From assembly GCF_000004075.3 (NCBI RefSeq), contig NC_026660.2, forward strand, positions 5,456,001-5,520,000: a stretch of DNA of 64,000 bases. Direction: 5' to 3'. The notes beneath the pieces were generated by a model, which saw only the letters and a list, made by a program, of their open reading frames with translations, had not been told where the DNA came from and did not search any database. This stretch comes from Cucumis sativus. Lineage: Eukaryota > Streptophyta > Magnoliopsida > Cucurbitales > Cucurbitaceae. Position 1 is the first letter of the stretch. Each line of letters opens with the position of its first letter. The position numbers were made by a program, and so were the translations under genes. Positions 13,831-26,800 of this stretch are shown here, in pieces.

Positions 13831-14596
13831 TTTTGAAGACCGTTGACATCCTCATTAACGGTGATGATTTGATCTTCTTTCACACTTACGGTTTTGCCCT
13901 TCCTTCCTCTCTACACCAATTGTTTATTATTACTATCTTCAGCTCATTCCTCAGTGTAAAAGTTGGAAAAAGAAAAAAGGAATTATAAGATTAAAAATAG
14001 TTTGAAAAAAAAGAAAAAGAAAGAAAAAGAAAGAATTAAATTTTTTGTTATTTCTGTATATTAATTAATTAATGTTCATGACACAGAAATGAAAAGGATT
14101 TTTCAGTTTATATTTGGGTTTGGATTTGGATATCAAATTTTCAAATATGGAATCTAACTCTCTTTTTTTTTAAAAAAATTGATTCTAAGATATTTAATTT
14201 AAACAATCAAATTAAATGCTCTTTGGCAAATGGGTTGTGGTTTGGTCCGGTAGTTGAAGATTTGATCGAGTGGATGTATCCTCTCCACGTGTACGGCCAT
14301 TAAATTTCATTACATATATATATTTTAAAACGATCATATTTCTAAAATTCTCGTTTTGTTTCCACTAATTTTGTGTGGTGAATTAATTTTTTTCGAAACT
14401 CAATTGGATAAAGCTTCTTTTAATTATTTGAAGAAATGCCATTTTTTGTCACTTAGAATCTATTTGGTTAAATGTACCTCTTGTCCTTTTACTTTTATGA
14501 TTTTTGTTTTTGTATTTTTCAAATTTTTCATTATCATTCCTTTGTACTTTTATTTCTTTTTTAAAAAAATTAATGGGTCTGAAAAAAAGAATCATT

Positions 14597-14617
14597 CTCT
14601 CTCTCTCTCTCTCTCTC
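14597..14617. repeat. (CT)n microsatellite
   Basis: A pure CT dinucleotide run in intergenic DNA. Confidence 0.95.
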
Positions 14618-17600
14618 GACATTTGAGGATTTTTAAAAATTTAATCCTAATTTGGTGGACACATTGCTATTACTAGTGGGAATTCATAAAAATTCAATGC
14701 CATAGAGTTATTATTATTTGTGGTTTTGGTTTCAATCCAAAGTAGGAAAGAATCCAACAACATCTTGGTAGTTCTTAATTTTTTGAAATTCACTTCTAGT
14801 GTTACGTTTTTACTGTTGGTTGATAGTAATAATTAAACACAATAAATTAGGCTAAACTGAAACTAATAATAAGACCAAAGTATGGACGTTCGTTGATTAT
14901 TAATGTAGTCAGCTTAATTACATTAGTGTAGTATCAAAGTCACGTATTAATTACATATAATTAAGAGGAATTATATTTTGTTTAGAAGAAATAGTTAAAA
15001 GTTAATTAAAAGGTTTGAACTAATAGAGACAAAGATTAACAGAAGCATGCGTGAAAGCATTAACAGAAAAATCTTTACTTTTCATTTTCTTTAATCATTT
15101 AGTCTTTACAATTGGAGTTTCTTTTTTGCCAATTTGGTATTTAATTATATTAGTTGGGTTATGTTTTATAGTCTCTCACTTTTTTTCTTCCTCTTTAATT
15201 CCTTACTATATGGTCCTAGAAATTCATGACATGTAATCAATTAATAAAGATCTAGTCAAACTGCTACACTCCCAGTCACAGTGTTCACATTACTATACAT
15301 ATTATTACAAGTCTAATGTCTTAATTTAAGTTGTTACCAATCCTAATTATTATAATATCGATAACGACAATGTTAACATAGCTCATATAGTCGGGTGGTA
15401 AGGTTAACGTTATTTTATAATTGAAAGTTTATCATTTTGATATCTCTTTTATTTGAATTGTGTAATGTATCGTACGTGTTAAAAAGTCGGCGGGGAACGG
15501 GATGGTGGCGGAGTAGGGTGGTTGGTGGAGGCAACCACCGCATAGGGAGTTGAAAAATAGGAAGACTAAGAGTGGGGAGTGGGGTCAAAAAAATATCGTC
15601 CATCAAACCATCTAATGTCCTTTAATTTTTGGAATCTCTCCATTCCTCACTTTTTTCTCTCTTCTTCTTCTTTTTTCTGTCTGATTTTGGCTTGGATTTT
15701 AGCAAAAGATTCAATGCCCGTTTGGGATTTTGTTTAAACTTAGCAACTTTATGAAATGATAGATAGACGAGAAATTTGAAAATGATTTCAAGTAACTATT
15801 ACATTTCATATATATATTTGATTTTCGAAAGAGTTCAATATGTATTGCAAAGCATTGGGAAAGGGAATTAGGAACTTTGTTCCAAAAGTTTGTTTCCAAA
15901 ATAGTAAGTTTCATCTTATTTGAGTGTATTTACTTTTAAATATATAAACACGTCTTTAAAATTAATTAATCATGTTGTTAGGAACATACACATTGCTAAC
16001 AATAACGATTATTTTGTACAAAATGAACATTTTAACAAAGGAAAAACATTTTCTCACATGTACAACTTACAAGATTATGATAATTATGAGAAATTTTTAC
16101 TATAAAATATAGTAAGAGAAAAGTATCTAGAGAAAGAAGAATAGAGTATAAATACATAAAATGAATAGACTTATAAAGTTGAAAAATTCAAATGTTACCA
16201 ATTGAATATATAATATAATTACAAGTAGGAAAAAAGAAGTACTTTTGTCTCTTGCATTCAAATATTTCTGATTGTTTAAAAATTTAAACACATTTACCTT
16301 TTCCAACGTTAACTGAAGCAAAGAAAAAGAAGAGTTCTTTGCTTAGAAACCTTCTTGGGTTTCTCATCTAAGAAACTCAGTTTGATTTCCTTTTTTGGGT
16401 TTTCTTTTTGGCTTTAGAGCGGTTTGTTGTTCAACTTAAAGTCACTGATCTCAAAACACAGACTTGTTTCATGTGGCCTTCTTTTTCTTTTCTAAATTTT
16501 GTTGTTTATGATAGTTTTGTGTAAAAATAAATGTTACTTCAAAATTGTATCAATTTCCCATGTGTAGAAATGATTTGTGCTATTTGAAGTAGTGATGTAT
16601 TAATATGTAATGAGAAGTGATTAGTATTTATTTTATAGGTCTAGTTGAATGACACATGTCCTCTTCAATAGGGTTTCAATGTTTTATAAGGATTATTATC
16701 ATTTGTCCACTCCAAGGATCGGAGTCCACCCGTTTGAGATTGTAGGGTCGATCTTAATTAGTCAAGAGCGGCCTAGCACCTTCCCCTAAGTTCATTTTTG
16801 ATTCTTTAGACTGAATCGACATATGCAAGGCGTGAACTCAACATCGCATGTTGGCTAATAGACTAAAACCTAAATGTTTAGAGACAAAAAGTTGGGATGT
16901 TAATGCTAATTCCTTATTCCAAAACCATTAACTTTTTTTATGAAGGCAATTCTCAAAAAAGTTCTCTTTGAAAAAGAAGTTTTTAAAAAGTGGAAAGAAC
17001 AACATTTTAAGCATCATTATTCCCAAATAACAACACATTATCTCCACTTCTTTTTTTCTTTGGGAGATAAAGAGAGAAAGAGAGAGGAATTAAACAGTAA
17101 ACCCAGTTGTCAAGAATTATCATAATGGATGGTTTTGATGAAGTTTCAACAACACATTAAACATATAATAAGCAATTGCAAGCCATGTGAAGAATCCAAT
17201 TGAATAATAAGAATTTGAAATGAACAGATTTCTACCAAATTTAATAACAACAAAACAATATTATTATCATTATTATATGTCACCTTTTCTTTCCCCCACT
17301 ATCTCCACTTCCACACCCATCTCTCATTTCCAACCATTGCATTCAATTCCTCTTTCCCTTTTCCTTTAATGTTTCCTTTCCAAAAATCAATTTTCTCAAT
17401 TCCTCTCTTCCAATAATCTACCTGTTCACCATCTTCATTCATTCACTAGCACAAACATATCATTCGATCAAGTTAAAAAAATATAAGATGTTGGATGTTC
17501 AATCTTCCATCTCTACCAATTTTGTACCAAAGGAAAAGGAAAAACATAACTATAGTAGGTGTGATATTGTTCAACTCTCTTTATTATTGTATGTACTGAG

Positions 17601-18639
17601 GAACTTCTAACTAGACCTACCCCATTTTCTTGCCTTACAATTTGTTTGTGGTTCTCCCAACTTTTAATTTAACGCGTTTATTGCATGAAATAATATTCTA
17701 AAGTATTAGATTCGAGAATAATGGTTGTCGAAGGACTTCGACGTATCTTTTTTTAGGCAGAACAAAATTGTTCTTATTCATTGGTTACTTTTCAAATATA
17801 AATTAAAACCGTAAATTTTCTATGACCTTCAAATTAAATTTCAACAACATTTATCAATGAAAGAGTGGATTTTTCTTTTTGTTTTGGAATGATATATGAA
17901 GAGTTGATATGTATGGAAATTAATTATTGAGTGTGTGGTACGAATACGGTGTCGTCTGGGTAAAGCAAAGCAAACAAAATGAAAAGGAATTGGCAACTCT
18001 GAATTTGCTTATTGTTATTTGTTTTTATATTATCATCCTCTTTTAGAAAGTGGGTAGATTTTGGAATCATTTACATTTTGAATTACCAAACAAAGTTTTT
18101 AATTTCTTTTATAACAATAACAATAACAATTTGTATTGGGTAAGATTCAATTTCTTTAATTAGATGTGGAACCCATACATAGGACTTAGGTCTTGTTTGT
18201 ATTTATTATTGGCATTTGATGCACTATGTTACCTACTACTTCACATTAAATCCACTTAGTGTAACATGCACACCCACTACCAACATCATCTGCCTATCTT
18301 ACATTCAATTTCCTCACTTATGTGCCAATCCATGAAATGTGAATTACTTCATCCTTGGATTTTTCTTCTTTAGCTTTTGACTGTGTTATATATCTTCTGA
18401 TGTACGAACTGGTAGACTCTAATTAATGTTATTGTATGTATAAGTCAAATGGGTCAATTCACTAGGTTGATTAAAGAAAAAGACATTATAAAAGCCATTT
18501 AAAAGCAAATGGTCACTTAAGAAGAGACATTTCATCCCATTTTACGCAATTTGGAGTAAGAAGACTACGAGAATGAGTTCAAGCCATGCACGTGGCTACC
18601 TAAGATCCCTAAGATCTAATGTTAACTTGTAGAAAGTTC

Positions 18640-18900
18640 TTTAAATTTCATTAACAACTAAATGTAGTAGGTTTAGATTGTTGTGATCTTGTGAAAATAG
18701 TTAGAAGAACACATGAGTTGTTTTGAATAGTCATCGATAACAATATATTTAAATTAAGTGATTCTTGAAGTCATACACAGCTGGCTTTAGAGAGGACAAC
18801 AGTGACCATAGTAACCAAAATATATTGAGAATAGGTGAACTCAGTTTGAATAAGAAACTTTTCAAAGGTTTACTCTTTGAAATCTTATATATTATAATTA
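18640..18900 (-). mobile_element. Degraded Ty1/copia-like integrase fragment
   Basis: The minus strand around 18711-18755 reads KYIVIDDYSK, resembling the integrase-core FIDDYS motif of copia polyproteins. Preceding residues (LKSQLC...) loosely fit the expected upstream segment but carry stops and frame changes. No LTRs were recognised. The relic is short and decayed, so this is tentative. Confidence 0.33.
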
Positions 18901-19296
18901 AGAATTATTCCAAAATTACTCCCAAACATGTCTAAGTTCTACCAATAGGAAAATGTAAGCTTTAAAAATTTTCGACATGGTGTTGGCTGTCACAAACTCA
19001 AAATGCTACAGATTCATAAGTTTTCATGGTGTCATGAAACTAAGTAAATCAATGGGCATCATGAATGCCACAGATGAGTAATGGTTCAAGACTAAGCTAT
19101 TTTGATAACAAAGGTTTTGTATGAAATGAATGGTCTGACGTACCTGTGTACCGAGAGACTTCGTCCACGGCTTCTGTTTATCTAGAATTTGTTAACTAAG
19201 CTTATTGTAAAAAAAAAATGGAGACTTCAGATAATCTGTGCGCAAAAACTACTAAAAAATCATGAGCTATATATTGTGGCTGCATCAGAGGGTCTA

Positions 19297-21727
19297 TCAA
19301 CAAAGGGATCTCTCGTCACGGGGTTCAGCAGTTGTGTTTCGCCTTCTTTGTGCCTTGGATTCATCAATATAGTTTTGGTATAAATATGTCACAAAACCCC
19401 ATATGGCGAGCAGCAAAGCAATGATCTTCACACCATTCATCTTGTCATGGAAAACTACAAGAGCTGCAAGGGGCGTAACAGCTAAAGAGACGGTACTGAT
19501 TGCATTGGAGAACAGAGAAGACACGATGAAAATCAAGCCAACAACACCGACCGAACAAGTCTGCCAAGCAACGGCTGTCCCCACCAATGTCAAAACATAT
19601 GAAACTCGACCTGTACCGAAACTTGCCATTTCCTGAGGCAAACTCTTCCATTCCCCACTACCGAAAAGAGCAATGACAGATACAATCGTGGCAACCAAGG
19701 ATGTATAGATTTGCATTTCCAAGACCACAGAAAAGGTCTCCCTCTTCAAAACCTTTTGAAAGGTAAGCTGCATGAGAGAAAGCAGTAAAGAGTATAATGC
19801 TGAAGCTCCAAGGGAGCTAATGAATCCAATGAAATATTTCGACTTAGAGACTCCAGGAGGACGTTCTGAATCGTCGTTCACAGCTAAAAGTGCAGAAGAC
19901 AAGGAAAGAATAACGACAGAGTTCGAAATTAAAATGGTGAACTTTTGAGAGTTGATGAAGTAGGAAAAAACTGAATTGAAAGCTAATTGGCTGGCACAAA
20001 TAAGTGAGTAAGTGGAGGCAGAAAGGTATAAAAGCCCAGTTGAATACATCCAGTTATCGAGAGCTATAAGGGATCCAAGTGAAAAATAAATCAACAAAAG
20101 AAATAGAATGGAAGGCGGGTTAGTGGAAGTTGAAGTATCCTTGGTGGAACGGAAAAGGAAGAGCGGGATAAAGAGAACTGGGAAGGCAGCAGTTTGAACA
20201 ACAGTTGCCATCCATTTACTGTTTCCACCTTTATCATAGTAAAATCTCCCAAGTAAAACAGCAGCAGCTTGACCCACAACGAGGAAAATGATGTTGAGTG
20301 ACACCAAGAACCACCATTGCCAGCGTTTTAGATTAGCTAAAGGCAGTTCATCAACAGAAGCTACCTCTTTATCCAATATTGGTTGTTGGTTATCTGTTTT
20401 TGATATCAGAAAAAACAGTTACTCCAAGAAAGTTCCCAAACAAGAAACTTGGTTGGTTGAAGTCAAATCAAAAGAAGAATGGAATTGATATTGCAAACTA
20501 TGATATTTTGGGTAAAAGGAACAGTCATTGAGGAACTATTTTAAGCTTCAACTAAGACATCAAAGTCTAAGGCAAAGCAGCACAAGTATGGGCACGAGAT
20601 ACAAACATGAATATGATACAACATAGACATGATAATGAGTTATTTTTAATCAAATCTGAGATACAGACACAATAAGGACAAGAAGGAAGTTTAAAGTCCA
20701 TAAACCTACATACTTATCTGCTTAAAACATTCAAGATTGATGTATTTCCCTCTATTATTTTAATCTATATCACTAATTATGTCTATTTATTACGTTCAAT
20801 AAATGTGCAATGTGCGTGAAACAAGTACTATACCTGTATTCAATTTGTACAACTACTGTTAAACACATGTTTAATGCACCAACATGAACCGGAGTGTCAA
20901 ACTAAAGTGTCACTGTTTCATTGAGTCAAATGGAAGAAGGCAGTATCAACAAAGTGAAAAAATTTCAAAGAAATATCATCAGTGAGGCAGAATTGGAGAT
21001 GTTAAAACAAAATAATAATAAAACTCTCGCACATGAAGGCAACGGGAATACAACGAGTTGCAATCTTTTCATAGTTCAACAATTGTAGAGATAGCGAATC
21101 CAACCATCAATCTTCGAGATAGTAACTAGTGTCTTTATCCACTTAACTATGCTCGGATTAACATTTCAATCTCACTCTTTTGAAAAAAAAAACAGAGAAA
21201 GGCCTTCCATTTAATTCAGAAGCCAAGATGTATTGCCTTATGGCTAAGTGAATAAGTCTGCTTAGCATCACAAAGGAACAGTGTAAAACCCAAAAGGAAT
21301 CATTCTTCATATAAGAATGAAGAAATTGCTAACAGAGCTGCTTTGATAAAATCATTGAAATCTCTCATCAGGAATTAATTATAAATGGAAGAGAAACATG
21401 AATGGAGTGTCACTCCAAACAACTCAAACCCAGAATCCCTAACACACATACACACACGAGAAAGAAAAAAGATAACCCATGAAAGTCAAGAACCCAACGC
21501 AAAGACCCAAATGTAAAAGAAGGCGAATTTAAACTCAACTGGGCTTCAGAATCATACCCATAAAGAGAAAAAGTGAAATCTAAACTTGGGAATTCCCCCA
21601 AACGATATCTTAATTTCTCGATTATTTTAAGCCAACCCAAGTAACAACCATTATACTAAATGAAAAAAAAAGAGAAGAAAAAGTGAATCAAATAATCGAG
21701 AGAGAGAGAGAGAGATAAACCTGTCAT
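19297..21727 (-). CDS. Purine permease (PUP family transporter)
   Basis: Proton-coupled plasma-membrane importer family for adenine, cytokinins and related bases, in the drug/metabolite transporter fold. Two coding exons: exon 1 is only 7 nt (21721-21727, ATG ACA G) and exon 2 is 19297-20393, separated by a 1327-nt intron. Together they encode 367 aa beginning MTDNQQPILDKE. About ten hydrophobic helices are visible, with the family signature GGNSKW...VQTAAFP at about residues 58-74 and a basic C-terminal tail. The tiny first exon is required because the exon 2 frame has no ATG before the conserved N-terminal region, and CAG|AT at 20394/20393 is a good acceptor in the right phase. A (TC)n run follows the donor on the coding strand. 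The substrate and exact paralog cannot be assigned. Confidence 0.93.
21076..21167 (-). repeat. tRNA-related (SINE-like) element in PUP intron 1
   Basis: On the minus strand the stretch contains a box-A-like CATAGTTAAGTGG, then about 40 nt later a degenerate box-B-like GGTTGGATTCG. Order and spacing suit a tRNA-derived pol III promoter or SINE head. It does not fold into an obvious intact tRNA, so it is called a relic. It lies in the same orientation as the host gene. Confidence 0.35.
21698..21716. repeat. (GA)n microsatellite beside the PUP exon 1 donor
   Basis: A GA dinucleotide run; on the coding strand it is a TC tract a few nt inside intron 1. Confidence 0.9.
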
Positions 21728-23808
21728 GCTGCTGAAATTGAAAAGCTCTGCCTCTGAAAGAAGAAGATGGAAAGCACATTAGAGAGGGAGAGAAAAAGAC
21801 TATAAAAAGGTATTTTAATGTCAAATGTAACAAAGAGAGGTTTTTCTTTATTCTCTTTTTTAGAGAAATAAATTTAATTTTGTGGTTTTGTAAAAAATAA
21901 CAAAAAGACAAAAATATTTATGAAATTAAAAAATACATCATGATTGATTTCTATTGTTATATATCATATAATATAGTTGAAAATATGGTTAGATATTTGT
22001 ACACGATTGTATTTATTTGAGATATCAAAGTTATTTGCAAAATTTGAATGTTGTTTGCAAAATACATTTTTTTAATAAAAGAGACATAATAAATTAATTT
22101 TTTTAATAAAAATCAATCAAGTAAGTGTACAAATTAAAATAACTATGTATGATCTAATAAAAATTTTAAAAATAATTTAAAATATAAATCATATGAAAAT
22201 AGTGGATTAGTGATTGTCATTGTTGTAGGGTTTAGATTTCATAATATTTGAATTTAAAATACAATCAAACCTAAGGAAAGAGGAATAGTTGAAAATCTTT
22301 TAACAATTTTTAGAGGAAATATTTATTAAACATAAATTTTATGAGTTAAATAAATAAACGTTAATTAATTTAATTTAAATATTAAAAATCCAAAAATTTG
22401 TTATGAATTTATATATTTAGGAGATATTGAAAAAATATTGTCAATCTTGAAAATATTTTTCAAAAGTTTACAAATAATATGTGTTTTACTTGTATTTGCA
22501 TCATACAAAATAATGAGATCAAATATCATATCATATAGTGTATTTACATAAAGAGATATAATACACATATTATACTTCTTGATTATACATGCATAACAAG
22601 GATGATTGAAACTAAAACGTCTAATTAAAATAAATATGAATATTAATGTAATTAAAAAACACAACGTGAAAAATAATTATCTGATACAAGAGGCACAATA
22701 AATTATTTTTTTTTAATAAAAATCAATCAATATAAGTGTATAATCATAATTAGCACGATTGTAGGGATGATAAAACTTTGTTTTTAAATTATTATTAACC
22801 ATACATACTATATAATATCTTATAATTTTCTTTAAATAACTTGAAATATAAATAATACAAAATGTTTAATTTATGCATGCCATTAGGGATATTTTAGGAA
22901 TGGTTGAAATTCTCGTAACCATTTATTATGTATAATCATATGAAAATAATGAAGTAGTGATTGTCATTGTTTTAGGGATTAGATTTGAATTCAAAATATT
23001 ATGAAATCTAATGAACGAGGTTAAAAATCTTTTTCCAATTTTGTAGGAAAAATCTTTATTAAACCTGAAATAAATAAATAAATATTAATTAATTTGATTT
23101 AAATACTAAAAATCCGAAAATTTGTCATAGGAGTACAGATGAAATCTTGTTAATCCAAATTAGTTAATATTTTTCAAAACTAAATAGTTTGCAAATACAA
23201 TGTATTTGTGATTGTGTGTTATTTGGAAAATGGACTGTATCTTAAAACACATATTATCCTACTTAACTTAAAAGGGTTTAGGGTATGTGAAAATAGATAG
23301 TGTGTTATTTGCTATCTCACGGTTATCTCTAAAAAAAATAGGGTTTAGGGTGTAAAGCTAACGGTAAATTTAAAAAATAGCTTATGATTAATTGATATCA
23401 CTCATATAATATATTTGGAAAATAATCTGAAAAAATATAAAAAAAAGTAATGGAAAAAGATGATGAAAAGAAAAGGAAAACAAATGGGAAGGAAAAGAAA
23501 AATTACACACAGAATATGAGAATGAAGGAGAAATAGAAATATTTAAAAAAGTTGTAGAAGAAGAGAAAATGAGGGTGAAAAGAGAAAATATGATACAAAG
23601 AGAAAAATAAAAAAAGATCACAAAAGAGAAAAGAAAACGATGATAATGAATGACAATCGTTTATTCTATATATAATATCTGCTCAAATAAAAAAAGCAAA
23701 GTATGTATTTGATTGCTTTAAAAGTTGAAAGAAAAAATGTAAAACGCTTATTATTACAAAATGGGTGATATGTATATAACTCACATCAGATTTTGTATCC
23801 TCCATTTG
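21728..23808. other. Intergenic region upstream of the PUP gene and the RLP cluster
   Basis: Contains the PUP 5' leader and promoter, then AT-rich DNA with an imperfect duplication of about 0.35-0.45 kb (22083-22410 and 22685-23135). Two GGGTTTAGGG telomere-type motifs occur near 23274 and 23340. No gene is supported. Confidence 0.55.
22083..23135. repeat. Imperfect tandem duplication (two diverged copies)
   Basis: Copies at about 22083-22410 and 22685-23135 share ordered landmarks: AATAAAAATCAATCAA, then TAGTGATTGTCATTGTT, then AGGGTTTAGATTT or AGGGATTAGATTT, then TTAAATA(C)TAAAAATCC. They are separated by unrelated AT-rich sequence and differ by many substitutions and indels. Origin unknown; no coding capacity. 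Confidence 0.65.
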
Positions 23809-26800
23809 ATGATGTACTGCTACTTCTTTCTTCTCTTTCTTCTTTTCACTTACTGTGAATTCCCAACAACATCATATCATCATGTACCAGTGTGTGATCC
23901 TAATTAAAGCTTAGCATTACTTCAATTCAAGAATGACTTTTCCTTGGACACACTATCAAGTTCTTGGAGTGAGTGGTATATACATCCACGAACTTTCAAA
24001 TGGAATCAGACCACAGATTCCTAGCTTGTTCATGGGATGGTGTGGAGTGTGATGACAAAAGAGAAGGCCATGTTGTTGGTCTTCATCTTGGCTGCAGTTT
24101 TCTCAATGCAAGTACTCTTCATCCCAACAACACCCTTTTCACCCTCTCCCACCTCAAAACCTTGAATCTTTCTTACAATCATTTGGCAGGATCTCCATTT
24201 TCACCTCAATTCGGAATGCTTTCAAACTTGAGAGTTTCTGGATCTTTCGGGGTCATCTTTCAAAGGTCATGTTCCATTACAAATTTCACATTTGTTTAAA
24301 TTGGTTTCCCTCCATCTTTCTTATAATTCTGATCTCAGTTTTTCAAACCTGGTTATGAATCAACTTGTCGATAACATAACCAATCTAAGGGAACTTGGGC
24401 TTGCTGAAACCAATCTTTCATGCATCCTACCCACTTCTACTTTCTTGAACTTCTCTCTCTCTTTAGAGTCTCTTGATTTTTTTTCATCTGAGTTGTCCGG
24501 GAATTTTCCAGACCACATTTTTTGTCTTCCAAATTTGCGCGTCTTAAAGCTTCGTTGGAATACTGAGTTGAATGGACATCTGCCCATGTCTAATTGGAGT
24601 AAATCCCTTCAAATTTTGGATCTTTCTTTCACTAATTTTTCAGGAGAGATTCCCAACTCCATTGGTGAAGCCAAGGCATTGAGGTACTTAGACTTTAGTT
24701 ACTGTATGTTTTATGGTGAAATTCCTAATTTTGAAAGTCATTCTAATCCTATGATCATGGGTCAATTAGTACCCAATTGTGTTCTGAATCTCACCCAAAC
24801 ACCTTCTTCATCTACATCATTTTCAAGTCCTCTTCATCATGGAAATATTTGTTCAACAGGACTTTCAAATCTTATCTATGTGGACTTGACACTTAACTCA
24901 TTCACGGGTGCTATACCCTCTTGGCTATACTCCTTGCCTAACTTAAAGTATTTGGATCTCTCTAGAAACCAATTCTTTGGTTTCATGAGGGATTTTAGAT
25001 TCAACTCATTAAAGCATCTCGATTTAAGTGATAACAATTTGCAAGGTGAAATTTCAGAGTCTATTTATAGGCAACTCAATCTTACATATTTAAGATTGAA
25101 TTCCAATCATTTGAGTGGGGTTTTGAATTTCAACATGCTGTCGAGAGTCCCAAATCTATCGTGGCTTTACATTTCCAAGAACACCCAACTTTCAATATTC
25201 TCAACTACACTTACGCCTGCACATCTTCTTGACATAGGAATAGATTCCATCAAATTAGAAAAAATCCCTTACTTCTTGAGAAATCAAAAGTACTTGTCCA
25301 ACCTAAACCTTTCAAATAATCAAATTGTAGAAAAAGTTCCTGAGTGGTTTTCTGAATTGGGTGGTTTGGTTAAACTAGATCTATCTCATAATTTTTTGTC
25401 CTTAGGAATAGAGGTGCTACTTGCTTTGCCTAATCTGAGGAGTCTCTTTCTTGATTTTAACTTGTTTAATAAGCTACCTGTTCCAATGTTGCTATCATCG
25501 TTTATGGAAGATTTTATTGTTTCAAATAATAAGGTTAGTGGAAATATCCATCCTTCAATCTGCCAAGCCACCAAACTCACTTTTTTGGATTTGTCCAATA
25601 ATAGCTTAAGTGGTGAACTTCCACCTTGTCTCTCCAACATGACTAATCTATCCCATTTGATATTGAAAAGTAACAATTTGTCTGGAGTTATTACCATACC
25701 TCCAAAGATTCAATACTATATTGCTTCAGAAAATCAGTTGATTGGAGAAATCCCTCTTTCAATTTGCCTTTCACTTGACCTCGCCATCCTCAGTCTGTCA
25801 AATAATCACATGAATGGAACAATTCCACCATGTCTCACAAACATCAGCACTTCTCTTTCAGTATTGAATTTAAAAAATAACAACTTTAGTGGTTCCATTC
25901 CTACATTTCCTTCAACGGGATGTCAATTGAGCAGCGTTGATTTGAAGAACAACCAAATCGAAGGAGAATTTCCAAAGTCATTGCTGAACTGTGAATATCT
26001 TGAAGTTTTGGATATTGGAAATAACAACATGACAGTTTATGTGTAATTCTCACTTAAACCCATAAAACCACAAATAGATTCATGCCTTACTTAGTTTTTT
26101 TCTCTTATATAATTTAAATGGAGATATCGATCGCAATAAATCTGAGATTTTATTTTTATTCTATTTTGACAGGATACTTTCCTTATTGGTTAAAAACTGC
26201 TTCAAGTTTGCTACTTCTCATCCTTTGATCCAATCAATTTTATGGTGATCTTATCAACAATTCCAGCTTCAATAAAAATTCTTTCTGAAACCTACAAATT
26301 ATTGATCTTTCTCACAACTATTTCAGTGGACCATTGCCTTTAAATTTTTTTAACAACATGAGAGCCCTCCAGGAAATGGAAATCCAACCCAACTCTTTTC
26401 TTGAAAATGTTTTCTATCAAGATTCAATTGGGATATCATTAAAAGGGATAGAACAACAGTTGGAAATAAATCTTTTGATATTTAAAACTATTGATCTATC
26501 ACCCAATGGTATTAATGGAGAGATACGGAAGGAAATTGGAATGTTGAAGTCTCTTGTAGGTTTGAACCTTTCACACAATAAGCTTACAGGTGGGATTCCT
26601 ACATCACTTGGCAATTTAAACAGTCTAGAATGGTTGGATCTTTCATGAAATCAATTGTTTGGTAATATTCCTTCTGAGTTGGTTGATCTTACGTTCTTGT
26701 CTCATTTGAATCTTTAATTCCCAAAATCATCTGTCCGGACCAATTCCTAAAGGCAAGCAATTTGATACTTTTGAGAGTTCTTCCTACCTTGGAAATCTTG

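Larger units (their letters stand above)
13831..19296. other. Gene-poor intergenic region
   Basis: About 5.5 kb without a supported gene. It starts with the 3' UTR of the upstream gene. It holds a (CT)n run at 14597-14617, a GC-richer patch with an 8-bp hairpin at 15517-15539, a non-repetitive block of higher complexity at about 16690-16880, and a probable degraded copia relic near 18640-18900. Short open frames lack family motifs. Confidence 0.55.

Noticed and set aside
15378-15412. tRNA-like wording (GCTCATATAGTCGGGTGGTAAGG)
   Set aside because: It resembles a D-arm/box A, but no anticodon arm, box B or acceptor stem pairing follows.
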